From a virus: 20,146 bases of DNA. Made by a program: the position numbers and the translations under genes. The notes below the pieces were generated by a model. The model worked only from the letters and a program-made list of their open reading frames with translations, made no database searches and was not told the DNA's origin. The DNA lies in the IMG/VR virus record IMGVR_UViG_3300030430_000052, positions 1 through 20,146 of that record; one strand, 5' to 3'. Positions 4,736-12,449 of this stretch are shown here, one piece after another (within the stretch, counting starts at the first letter, position 1; every line of letters starts with the position of its first letter).

Positions 4736-5214
4736 CCTCTTTTCTCCTTCCATAACCATGCTAAGAATACGACAAAACCTATAATAGTACAACAAAGTAA
4801 AACAATACCAATCCACTCAGCAATCTTTCTTCTAAGTTCTTGACGTTCATAGATTTCTTTTTGTCTTTGCTTTCGTATCTGTCCTTCCATGTGCAGTATC
4901 TCATTCCAAGAATTAGCACCATAGTGAAAGTTTATAAATGATTTTAGTTCTTGTCTTTGTGCTTCAAGTTTTTTTTTAGCAGTAAAAGCCTCGATAGCAG
5001 ATGTTTTAATGTCATCACCTTTGAATAGCTTTTGTAATAAAGATGGATTCTTAGCTTTCTTTTCACTATTGTCTACGTCAGACACAGCACTAAGCCAACG
5101 ACCTAAATCTTTACCCATAGATTCTACATCTTTACCGATTGCGAAACCTTTTTTGATTGCCCCAAAAGCCTTAGAAGCTGCTGTCAAAGCTAATCCTATA
5201 GTAGCTGGGTCCAC
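4732..5214 (-). CDS. Membrane protein with coiled-coil and C-terminal anchor
   Basis: This 160-aa protein has an Ala/Gly/Lys-rich N-terminus (DPATIGLALTAASKAFGAIK, 2-21), a charged middle and a lysine-, glutamine- and glutamate-rich helical stretch (about 105-132) leading into one transmembrane segment (about 133-155) and a short basic tail (KEKRG). Similar proteins occur beside lysis or tail genes in other marine phages, as far as I recall, without a known function. The order helix, TM, short tail at the C-terminus recalls neither a classical i-spanin (TM first) nor a pore-forming holin. The start is GTG (5214) with GAGGT upstream, one base after the previous stop. Possible roles are lysis regulation, an antiholin-like function or a membrane-associated virion assembly factor. 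Confidence 0.65.
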   Translation of the reverse strand: MDPATIGLALTAASKAFGAIKKGFAIGKDVESMGKDLGRWLSAVSDVDNSEKKAKNPSLLQKLFKGDDIKTSAIEAFTAKKKLEAQRQELKSFINFHYGANSWNEILHMEGQIRKQRQKEIYERQELRRKIAEWIGIVLLCCTIIGFVVFLAWLWKEKRG

Positions 5215-5215
5215 T

Positions 5216-5407
5216 TTACCTCACTAACAATCCTATTAAAAGGATAATGGTTGTTCCTGCTGTGCCAATCATAATATGTTCAATACGTTTAATACGAAGA
5301 ATAGTTTCTTTCCATCTTTCTGCACATACAGCTTCATGTGTATCTATCTGTGACTTTACTTCTGTTACTGATGGTCTAGGCATATATTCTAATATTATAC
5401 CCCACAC
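5216..5407 (-). CDS. XhlA-like small membrane protein
   Basis: This 63-aa protein has a charged N-terminal half (VTEVKSQIDTHEAVCAERWK, 14-33) and a helical RIKRIEHIMIG lead into one C-terminal transmembrane segment (about 44-62) ending in LVR. This soluble-helix-then-TM plan resembles hemolysin XhlA-type proteins of phage and defective-phage lysis cassettes, which work with a holin and endolysin. The GTG start at 5407 shares its last base context with the previous stop (TAGTG) and has AAGG upstream; an ATG at 5383 (giving MPRPSVTEVK) is an alternative with no clear Shine-Dalgarno site. The single-TM design and its neighbours favour a lysis accessory role. Family assignment is by architecture rather than a diagnostic motif. 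Confidence 0.6.
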   Translation of the reverse strand: MWGIILEYMPRPSVTEVKSQIDTHEAVCAERWKETILRIKRIEHIMIGTAGTTIILLIGLLVR

Positions 5408-5625
5408 TAAGAAGCCTTATCTTCTTTTGTGTTTTGTAAAGATTCTTTTAATTTATTAACATAGCCTTCTTGTAGAAAAGCATTTTCATCTAAAGCAATT
5501 CTAAGTTGATGAGCATCAGCTTGTAGTTTAGAAAGTCTATTAACTATAATAAGTTGTGACTGATTAAAGTCATCTTTGGTATAATCTTTACCATCTATAT
5601 TAATAATATTATTTTTTTCTACCAT
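5407..5625 (-). CDS. Hypothetical protein, 72 aa, small helical phage protein
   Basis: This 72-aa protein opens with a short beta-like segment IINIDGKDYTKDDF (7-20) and continues as one long predicted helix, QSQLIIVNRLSKLQADAHQL and onward to about residue 66. The pattern of an I-D-G-K-x-Y start followed by helices is shared with small uncharacterised phage proteins (I think of the DUF6447 type) that sit between tail fibre and lysis genes. There is no membrane segment. The ATG overlaps the upstream stop by seven bases, and GGAG lies ten bases before it. A coiled-coil oligomer, perhaps an assembly factor, is a plausible form, but no role is known to me. Confidence 0.6.
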   Translation of the reverse strand: MVEKNNIINIDGKDYTKDDFNQSQLIIVNRLSKLQADAHQLRIALDENAFLQEGYVNKLKESLQNTKEDKAS

Positions 5626-5948
5626 GATGTAGGAACTCCATTTTTAATTGTTGGTGTACTTTTTTCTCTTTCTATTTGATCTGTTACCTGCTTTTCATAT
5701 GCAGTAACTTCTGTATTACCTAATTTAGTTTTTAGTAAAGCTATTACATTATCTTCAGTTAATTTTTCAAACTCAATAAATGATGAACCTATATCTTGCT
5801 CGTCATATACAAGCATAGTGTATCCACTTGTATAACCATTATATTCACCATCTTCTTTTCTTGCAGACCATTTTACATAGGTAATAACATCTTTCTTGTC
5901 ACCTATATCTTGTCTAACTAAATCTTTTATTTCCCATATAACTGACAT
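5619..5948 (-). CDS. Hypothetical protein, 109 aa, found near phage tail genes
   Basis: This 109-aa protein starts SVIWEIKDLVRQDIGDKKDV and contains an aromatic and glycine-rich stretch, DGEYNGYTSGYTMLVYDE (33-50). It then has a helical segment LTEDNVIALLKTKLG (63-77) followed by an acidic/basic helix (80-95) and the C-terminal GVPTSW. This order, W-x-I at the start, Y/G-rich beta hairpin, L-T-E-D-x-V-I block and a tryptophan near the end, matches a widespread family of uncharacterised phage proteins (DUF7936-like, from memory) near tail fibre genes. A strong site, TAGGAGTAAAAT, precedes the ATG; its TAG is the stop of the upstream gene. It may be a small virion or fibre-assembly protein. Confidence 0.65.
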   Translation of the reverse strand: MSVIWEIKDLVRQDIGDKKDVITYVKWSARKEDGEYNGYTSGYTMLVYDEQDIGSSFIEFEKLTEDNVIALLKTKLGNTEVTAYEKQVTDQIEREKSTPTIKNGVPTSW

Positions 5949-5957
5949 ATTTTACTC

Positions 5958-6371
5958 CTATTTATACGGACTTGTGCCAAGTAAATTAGTATCCCATGCT
6001 GCTTTTAATTCAGTAGTATTTGTGGCATTTTTTATTGCATCAGTTGCAGTAGCATCTCTTAATTTAGTCTTTGTTTCTTTGATTGTATTCTGTGCAGATG
6101 TATCACCATTTTCTAATGCAACCATAAACTTAGCATCTTCTTCTAAAAATAAAGGTTGTCTAGCTTCTCTAACTTTTTCTTTAAATAGCTCTTTAGCTTT
6201 ATCTATATCTTCAGTAATAGTTGTGCCTGACAAAGACCAAGCATCTCTAAAATGATATTCACTTGGTACTGTTGCTCTATCAAATCTTATAGAATTTCCA
6301 TCTTTGTCGATTGCAGTTCTTACTGGATTAGTAACTGTTTCAACATAACCACTTTTAAAATCTTTACTCAT
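5958..6371 (-). CDS. Probable tail fibre assembly chaperone, copy 2
   Basis: This 137-aa protein contains the motif HFRDAWSLSG (40-49), the F-R-x-[AS]-W element seen in phage tail fibre assembly proteins. It is followed by a helical region DIDKAKELFKEKVREARQPL (about 55-74) and a segment LEEDAKFMVALENGD, both typical of such chaperones, and ends LLGTSPYK. The start at 6371 was chosen because GGAG lies nine bases upstream and the ATG forms an ATGA overlap with the preceding stop; an in-frame ATG at 6386 lacks this spacing. Second of two adjacent genes with the F-R-x-[AS]-W motif directly downstream of the tail fibre gene, it probably helps fold or trimerise the fibre. Whether it instead stays in the virion is not clear from sequence. 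Confidence 0.65.
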   Translation of the reverse strand: MSKDFKSGYVETVTNPVRTAIDKDGNSIRFDRATVPSEYHFRDAWSLSGTTITEDIDKAKELFKEKVREARQPLFLEEDAKFMVALENGDTSAQNTIKETKTKLRDATATDAIKNATNTTELKAAWDTNLLGTSPYK

Positions 6372-6814
6372 TGAACTATTCTCCATGAATTTCTAAACTC
6401 TCTTGTTTGAGGTAAATCTTTTTTATATATAATTCTTAATTTTGGATAGTTAGACTCTTGATAATTACCCCATATTTTTTTATCTAAACAAGATGTAATA
6501 AGATATTCTATTGCCCTTTCTTCTGTCATTGGTTTAGCAGGTTCAACATATCTCCATAAGTAATATGCTCTCTCAGGACTTGTGTTTTCATCTCTAGCTT
6601 CAATATTTGCCCACTCTGGTAATAAGATACCACCATTTAATGCACAAGGTAACCAACGATTACAAGCATGTAAAACAGCTACTTCTGCACCAACATCATC
6701 ATCAATATCTACATGTAAAACGCAATATTTACTTTCCTGCTGACCTAAATGATCTCTTGCCCATTCTAGTCTTTCAACTAATGGAACACCAATAAAGTTT
6801 GGTGTTGGTATCAT
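6368..6814 (-). CDS. Probable tail fibre assembly protein, copy 1
   Basis: This 148-aa protein lies immediately after the tail fibre gene, with an ATGA overlap. Its last residues, TREFRNSWRIVQ (137-148), carry the R-x-F-R-x-[AS]-W ending found in many phage tail fibre assembly chaperones. The body has a DIDDDVGAEVAVL acidic block (36-48), a CNRWLPCAL segment with two cysteines (51-59), and a helical region MTEERAIEYLITSCLD (95-110). The next gene carries the related motif HFRDAW, so two proteins may share the fibre-folding task. Length and position fit a chaperone rather than a structural part. Assignment rests on the C-terminal motif and on context; the N-terminal two thirds are not recognised. 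Confidence 0.6.
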   Translation of the reverse strand: MIPTPNFIGVPLVERLEWARDHLGQQESKYCVLHVDIDDDVGAEVAVLHACNRWLPCALNGGILLPEWANIEARDENTSPERAYYLWRYVEPAKPMTEERAIEYLITSCLDKKIWGNYQESNYPKLRIIYKKDLPQTREFRNSWRIVQ

Positions 6815-9072
6815 GCTGATTGTCCCATAGTCATAGCCATCATACGACTACCTTCTTGCACACCACCATTTCTATCACCCATAGTAAATCTAAATGCACC
6901 TGCTGAAGGATTATTTTGTAAAGTTAACCAAGCAAAAGTGCCACTAAACTTACTACCAAAAGATATACAATAATTTGCATTAGCATAATTATGATTTACT
7001 TGTACTGTTTGTTGACCAGTTCCATGATCGACATAACCTTGAGTATTATGAGCATCTATCTGTGAATTACCATTACCAGTAAGCCAACACTTACTTATAC
7101 CTCTTGTTCCATTTAGTGTTGTGCCTTGGTTATCAGTTCTAATTTGTATGTTATTATTATCAACAGAAAACATGGTTGTGCCACCTACAGCAGTACCAGT
7201 TCCTGCTCTATTAAAAAACATAACAGGTGCAGAATGATCGGAGGTGAAAAATAAATTTGCACCATTAGCACCAAGTTTAAATGTTTGCTGTGCTTCTGCT
7301 GTCAAATAGATTTGACTATCTACATTATTATTAGCACCTGAAACATGAAGCTTAGCACTTGGTGCAAGATTAAAACCTATTCCAAGCCTACCATTTTCCT
7401 CCATAGCAAATCTATAGCCACCTGCACTTGTACTAAATCTAATAAAATCACTTTCTGTTCCTTGTATTTTTGCATTAGCAGAACCAAAGTGTAAGCTATT
7501 ACCTGAAGGAATTGTTAAGTTTGTACCATCAAAAGTAAGATTAGCTTCAGCTTCTAAAGTATTAGCTGATGAACTACCAGTTATAACTCTGTTATCAGCA
7601 TTGTTATTTATTGTTGTGCCACTAACAGTATCAAAAGATAAATTACCACCACCATCAGTTTTTAAAAATTGACCTGCACTTCCATCTGATGTTGGGTGTG
7701 ACAACCCATCAATAATTACTTTACCACTACCATCAGGTGTTATGGCAATATTGCCACCTGATACAGATACGATTGAATTACCATTAACATCTAAGTTACC
7801 ACCTAATTGTGGTGTACTATCCTCTACTAAATTTGATATTGCACCACCAACAGATACAAAACTAGAACCATTAAAAAACTTTAAATTATTATCTGTAGTG
7901 TTATAAACTAAATCACCTTCATCATTATTTGAACTTGGGTCTGTACTTGCAACTCTATATCTTTCTGCAAAACTATTAACACCTGATATATTATTAGCAA
8001 CTGTTGTAACATTACTTGCTACTCCTGCTACAGTCGCAATATTAGAAACTACACCACTAGCACCTAATGTAGCCATATTTGTAACATTGTCTGAGGTAGC
8101 TAATATATTTAAATCAGCAACGATAGCACTTGTTGCTAAAGTATTTAAGTCACTTACTATATCACTTGTCGCAAGTGTATTAATATCAGACACAATATCA
8201 CTTGTTGCTAAAGTATTAAGATCACTAACTATATCTGATGTAGCTAAAGTATTTAAATCTGCAACAATATCAGATGTAGCTAAAGTATTCATGTCTGCAA
8301 TAACATCAGTTGTTGCTAAAAGAGCCATATCTGCAATGACATCTGCATTAGCCAGTAAAGCCATATCAGCAATCACAGCACTATCAGCAAGTAAAGCCAT
8401 GTCTGCCACAACATCACTATTAGCTAAAGTAGTAACATTAGAAGCAATACCTGCAACAGTAGAAACATTTGATGATATACCTGCAACAGTAGTCACATTA
8501 GAACTTATGCCTGCAACAGTATTTATATTAGCTGTAATAGCAGATAATGAATTTACATTAGCGATAGTAGGTCCTGCTTCAGCAGCGCCAGTAGTTGCAT
8601 TAAATCCTAATACAGTACCCTTTCTTGAATCTTTCAAAGGTAAAGTCAAACTTACTGCTTCATCTGAATCTTGTAATCTTAATGCTCGAGAGTTTTCATC
8701 ATCTGCATCTGTAATCATTGTAAGTAATGTATCTAACTCTGTATTAAGTTTAGATATTTCAAATGCACCACCACTAGGAAAATCTGTAGTTCTTGCTAAT
8801 GGTATTGATCTAGTAATAATTACTGTACTGCCACCAGTAGCACCAGTTACAGATGTTGTAACTGTTCCAGTAGAACCATCACCACCAGAAACAGTATATT
8901 TAGTAGTATTAGAAACTGAAGCATCAAATGTCCTCGCCACATTATCTACAAATACATTTAAGTCTGTGCTTTGTGTAAAAAATACAAAAGGAACTGGAAA
9001 AGATGTTTGTGTAGCACCTTCATTTACTGTGTAACTTATTCTTGGTGTATTTGCACTTAAAGCTATAGTCAT
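6811..9072 (-). CDS. Tail fibre protein with T7 gp17-like N-terminus
   Basis: This 753-aa protein is the likely receptor-binding fibre. Residues 1-150 match the T7 gp17-type attachment domain (SYTVNEGATQTSFPVPFVFF at 13-32, ITRSIPLARTTDF at 86-98, LNTELDTLLTMITDADDENS at 109-128), which fixes the fibre to the tail. Residues 175-214 hold ten-residue repeats of the TVAGISSNVT type, and 217-348 hold eleven 12-residue repeats around ATSDIVSDLNTL, probably an elongated trimeric shaft. Then come beta-rich segments common in marine phage fibres (DSTPQLGGNLDVNGNSI, 418-434; ITPDGSGKVIIDG, 444-456). The C-terminal 95 residues resemble a small tip domain (KCWLTGNGN, then HGTGQQTVQVNHNYANANY). AAAGG precedes the ATG. 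Two probable chaperone genes follow. Host specificity should lie in the distal third. Confidence 0.87.
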   Translation of the reverse strand: MTIALSANTPRISYTVNEGATQTSFPVPFVFFTQSTDLNVFVDNVARTFDASVSNTTKYTVSGGDGSTGTVTTSVTGATGGSTVIITRSIPLARTTDFPSGGAFEISKLNTELDTLLTMITDADDENSRALRLQDSDEAVSLTLPLKDSRKGTVLGFNATTGAAEAGPTIANVNSLSAITANINTVAGISSNVTTVAGISSNVSTVAGIASNVTTLANSDVVADMALLADSAVIADMALLANADVIADMALLATTDVIADMNTLATSDIVADLNTLATSDIVSDLNTLATSDIVSDINTLATSDIVSDLNTLATSAIVADLNILATSDNVTNMATLGASGVVSNIATVAGVASNVTTVANNISGVNSFAERYRVASTDPSSNNDEGDLVYNTTDNNLKFFNGSSFVSVGGAISNLVEDSTPQLGGNLDVNGNSIVSVSGGNIAITPDGSGKVIIDGLSHPTSDGSAGQFLKTDGGGNLSFDTVSGTTINNNADNRVITGSSSANTLEAEANLTFDGTNLTIPSGNSLHFGSANAKIQGTESDFIRFSTSAGGYRFAMEENGRLGIGFNLAPSAKLHVSGANNNVDSQIYLTAEAQQTFKLGANGANLFFTSDHSAPVMFFNRAGTGTAVGGTTMFSVDNNNIQIRTDNQGTTLNGTRGISKCWLTGNGNSQIDAHNTQGYVDHGTGQQTVQVNHNYANANYCISFGSKFSGTFAWLTLQNNPSAGAFRFTMGDRNGGVQEGSRMMAMTMGQSA
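8029..8424 (-). repeat. Tandem 36-bp coding repeats (eleven 12-residue units) in the tail fibre
   Basis: Eleven consecutive 12-residue units (fibre residues 217-348), consensus ATSDIVADLNTL, are encoded by diverged 36-bp units. Hydrophobic residues recur at unit positions 5, 6, 9 and 12. Units at the start read ANSDVVADMALL and those in the middle ATSDIVSDLNTL. The DNA copies differ at many third positions, so conservation is at protein level. Confidence 0.85.
8431..8520 (-). repeat. 30-bp coding repeats (TVAGISSNVT units) in the tail fibre
   Basis: Three 10-residue units, TVAGISSNVT, TVAGISSNVS and TVAGIASNVT (fibre residues 185-214), precede the 12-residue array, and a related unit TVAGVASNVT reappears after it (347-356). 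The two repeat types thus flank one another like nested shaft segments. Confidence 0.8.
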
Positions 9073-9110
9073 ATTTAACCTTTACATTATTTGCTATATA
9101 TTGTCCACTT

Positions 9111-12100
9111 TTAATATCTACTACCACCCATAGCTCTTAGGTCATCATCTAAACCTAAAAGACCTAAAAGAGGAAAGTTATAAGATACTCTTTTTAATCC
9201 TTCTTCAGTTCTATCATTTAATAAGTCATTAGCACCAAGTATCCATTCACGATACATACTTGGTGTAGCACCTGCAAAACCAAATGCAATATCCCAACCA
9301 GTTGCATTATATCTTCCTTTTAACCAAGATGTATCAGGATCATGTATACCTGAAGCTATTGCAGTTTCTACACCTCTATAAGCAAGGTCAGAATAAATAC
9401 CCATTACACCTGAATAATCTACTAATCTAGTTATTAATTCAGGATAATCTTTTTCTTCAAACCACCAACTTGGCTTTCTCATAGATAGTGTTAGATACGC
9501 CATACCTAATAAGGCAATCACACCACTTAATCTATGTTTTTTATTTGGATCAAACATTGCTCTAGTTATTCTTTGGTTAGCAGCAAAAGCAAAATTATAA
9601 AACTGAAAAGGCCATGCCATTACACCTGATTCAATACGAGCAATAGGATATCTATAAGTGCCATCAGCTTGTTTGCCAACAGAGGCTTGAGGATCAGGCT
9701 CAATACCAAAGCGTTTCATGTATGGTCTATATTTCTTATAAACAAAACCATCTGCAAAACTAGGTCTATCAAAAGCTGTTGCGTGCATAATTGTATTACG
9801 AGAAGCAGTATTAAGATAGGTCATCATTTTTGATTTAAGGTTACGTTGTGCTTTAGTATCTGTCTTCCATTGCGTTAAATTTAATAATGGCATTTCAGTA
9901 TCAGTAAACTGCCATGCACCACCTTCTAATAACTCTTTGGCTTCTTTTCTGCCAATACCATATCTTTGCAATTCAATAATATCAAACTCATCTAAAGTAT
10001 CGTAATTTTTTATTTGTTTATAAAACTTTGGAATACGAATAGCAGCATCAATTAACTTACCAGTTTGTGTTACTAAAGCTAAGCCATTTGCTTTATAGTA
10101 AAAGTTTTCTGCTTGATCTAAAACTTTTTCTACACGACCAACCTGATTAGGTCTTAACATATCATTTAACAACATAGTTTGAATGTTGTTTCTTTGTAAA
10201 TCTAAACCTTCTAAAGAATGTTGTAAGTCTTTAGCATTAGCTTTCATACGATCAAAGTTACCATCAACTGCTCTAAATACTGCTCTTAAAACATTACCCA
10301 AACCATGTTCAAAGATAGGCATTGCAACAGTTTCAGTTAATGAAGTAATACCTGCTGTTGTAAGATATGCCATACCAGTTAATTTTTTAGAGGCACGAGC
10401 AAAAGTAGTATCCATTCTTTCAGGATCACGAGTCATCTGACCTGCAACCCTCATATAATCAGCAAGTAAATCAGACTTAATTTCTGCAATTTGTTTGTCT
10501 GTATACTTTTGTGATATCATTTGTTCTTCTAATCGATCAAGAATATAATCAAAAGAATCATCACCAAACTTTCTTGCATACTCACTTCTAAATGCCATCA
10601 TTTGTGCATACTTACTAAAGACACTCATGTCTTTTATCATAAATTTTTGCACTTTATATTCAGGTATATTAGTTGTTCGCATCATAATATGTTTTGATTT
10701 ACCGATACTATATGGCTTGGCAAAACCATATGGGTCATCACCAAAATCTTTTATGTTATCAACTGTTTCACTAGCGAACTTTCTAGCTTGATCTATAGAT
10801 AAAACTTCATCAGTTTTATATCCACTACCAGTCCATCTTGTATATTTACCTTCTTCTAAAAAATGTTTTGCAAATACTTCTGTCAGTTCATCTGCCACTT
10901 CTTTATTTTCTCTAATCCTAATTTTATCATAATAAATAGGCATACGAAAATTTTCTCGTGTTGGATTGTACTCTTCATAGAAAGCTATTCTGTCTGCCAT
11001 TTTCTTTCTATTAATAGATAAGATGTTTCTGAAGACAGGGTCTTTTTCTAGTTGTATTCTTTTGTCATAGTTTTCAAGTTCAGCAATTAAAGATTTTAGC
11101 CTACCTTTGATAATACTTTGATTCATAAAGACACCAGTATCTTGAGCTAGTTGATCAAAATATTTATTATAGGCTTCTATTTTTCTTATAGCTTCTTTTT
11201 TAAACTCAGGTAATTGTGGATAATAATTAGCTTTCCATTTAGGATCACTCATAAGAATATTTAAATTAATCATTTCTTCTTCAAACTCTTTAGGAGTAGG
11301 AAACTTTTGATCTGCTCTTATAGGTCCTTGTCCTGCAACATCACTTGCATAAAATGTTTCAGGTTTTTTACCCATAGCATTTTGATATTTAACTAAAGGT
11401 CCTTGATAATCTATACCCATAAATCTACCAGTACCTTCAGTTTTAATTAAATTATTCATATATATTTTACGAATGTCTGCTTCTAAATGTAAACCTTTGC
11501 CACTATGAATATTTTGCATCATATCAATAGATTGTATAGGTGGACCTTTTATAGGAACAGAACCATTATATGCGACATCTAAGTGAAACTTTTTTACTTC
11601 AGGTGGTGCTTCTCTACCACCATATTTAAATAATTGTAATCTTCTTGATGGTAAAAGGTAATTAGTAAAAGCAAATCGATCTATAGTTTCTTCTTTTAGC
11701 CCACTATTGATTGGTCCATTTTCATATGCCTTATCAAGTTCTTCTACATTTTCTACTTTAGGATTTGGATTTTTTTTCTTTTTGTATTTATCTGCAATCT
11801 TAGTAAAACGATTAGCAACACCTCTTGCACCACCACCTAATAAACCTGCAAACACAGTATTACCTGCTATGTTAGTTGTTGTTTCAATAGGAGTATTAAA
11901 AGGATCAAAGGGGGCTCTTAATAATTCACTACCAATACCAAATATACCACCAACCTTTGCTGACTCTTTTGCCACACCAAAAGCAGACCTAGCTGTCCAA
12001 GCAGCACGAATACCTACATTAAAAACTGGGTGAAAGAAAGCTATATTTAAAGGGTCAACTACACCTGCTAGTATAGTCGAAGCTAATCCTGCTCTATCAT

Positions 12101-12449
12101 AGACTCTTCTGTTCTGTTCTATTGACTGAACATTTTGTTTTATAAAGTTATAATGATCTATATTTTTTGCTCTTGATAATTCTTCTGCATACACAAAATC
12201 ATTATTATCTTGTATAGTTTTTTTAAAATCAAACTCTTCATCATAATCTACATCTGCAAACATATTATGTTCTTGTATTGCATTAGTAATAGGAAGCCAT
12301 TGATATTTAATACCTGAAGCAAAACTATCATAAAAGTCAGGATCGACTCTACCTTCACTATCAGGGTATATGAAATGTAAAGGTGTAAAATCTTGATTAC
12401 CAGTTGGTTTAAAATCAGTTACAATACTATCAGTATATTTTAGTTCCAT
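9111..12449 (-). CDS. Large internal virion (ejection) protein, 1112 aa
   Basis: This 1112-aa protein occupies the place of T7 gp16, directly before the tail fibre gene, and is probably an internal core protein ejected into the cell at infection. Visible features: an aromatic, acidic N-terminal region (1-110), hydrophobic/glycine-rich segments at about 119-139 and 192-210 that could enter membranes, a long helical charged middle, a block ITSLTETVAMPIFEHGLGNV, and near the C-terminus an aromatic block MAWPFQFYNFAFAANQR followed by a hydrophobic helix GVIALLGMAYLTLSM (around 975-990). Such blocks occur in internal virion proteins of marine podoviruses. No lysozyme motif is apparent here; that domain is in the neighbouring 1088-aa protein. 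The ATG shares its A with the upstream stop (TAATG). Exact equivalence to gp16 is inference from order and size. Confidence 0.75.
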   Translation of the reverse strand: MELKYTDSIVTDFKPTGNQDFTPLHFIYPDSEGRVDPDFYDSFASGIKYQWLPITNAIQEHNMFADVDYDEEFDFKKTIQDNNDFVYAEELSRAKNIDHYNFIKQNVQSIEQNRRVYDRAGLASTILAGVVDPLNIAFFHPVFNVGIRAAWTARSAFGVAKESAKVGGIFGIGSELLRAPFDPFNTPIETTTNIAGNTVFAGLLGGGARGVANRFTKIADKYKKKKNPNPKVENVEELDKAYENGPINSGLKEETIDRFAFTNYLLPSRRLQLFKYGGREAPPEVKKFHLDVAYNGSVPIKGPPIQSIDMMQNIHSGKGLHLEADIRKIYMNNLIKTEGTGRFMGIDYQGPLVKYQNAMGKKPETFYASDVAGQGPIRADQKFPTPKEFEEEMINLNILMSDPKWKANYYPQLPEFKKEAIRKIEAYNKYFDQLAQDTGVFMNQSIIKGRLKSLIAELENYDKRIQLEKDPVFRNILSINRKKMADRIAFYEEYNPTRENFRMPIYYDKIRIRENKEVADELTEVFAKHFLEEGKYTRWTGSGYKTDEVLSIDQARKFASETVDNIKDFGDDPYGFAKPYSIGKSKHIMMRTTNIPEYKVQKFMIKDMSVFSKYAQMMAFRSEYARKFGDDSFDYILDRLEEQMISQKYTDKQIAEIKSDLLADYMRVAGQMTRDPERMDTTFARASKKLTGMAYLTTAGITSLTETVAMPIFEHGLGNVLRAVFRAVDGNFDRMKANAKDLQHSLEGLDLQRNNIQTMLLNDMLRPNQVGRVEKVLDQAENFYYKANGLALVTQTGKLIDAAIRIPKFYKQIKNYDTLDEFDIIELQRYGIGRKEAKELLEGGAWQFTDTEMPLLNLTQWKTDTKAQRNLKSKMMTYLNTASRNTIMHATAFDRPSFADGFVYKKYRPYMKRFGIEPDPQASVGKQADGTYRYPIARIESGVMAWPFQFYNFAFAANQRITRAMFDPNKKHRLSGVIALLGMAYLTLSMRKPSWWFEEKDYPELITRLVDYSGVMGIYSDLAYRGVETAIASGIHDPDTSWLKGRYNATGWDIAFGFAGATPSMYREWILGANDLLNDRTEEGLKRVSYNFPLLGLLGLDDDLRAMGGSRY

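Noticed and set aside
5394-5399. Minus-strand TATAAT as a promoter inside the late genes
   Set aside because: No acceptable -35 hexamer lies 16-18 bases upstream (AGATAA there), and such hexamers are common by chance in this AT-rich DNA.
8029-8520. Regularly spaced repeats suggestive of a CRISPR array
   Set aside because: Units are contiguous, diverged, in frame and encode a repeated protein motif; there are no unique spacers.
8087-9034. 315-codon open frame on the plus strand opposite the tail fibre gene
   Set aside because: It mirrors the repetitive fibre coding sequence, has low-complexity Ser/Val/Ala repeats and no ribosome site; the fibre frame explains the region.
9073-9110. Promoter before the tail fibre (TGGACA near 9100)
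   Set aside because: No -10 hexamer at proper spacing; the 38-base gap only clearly holds the AAAGG ribosome site.
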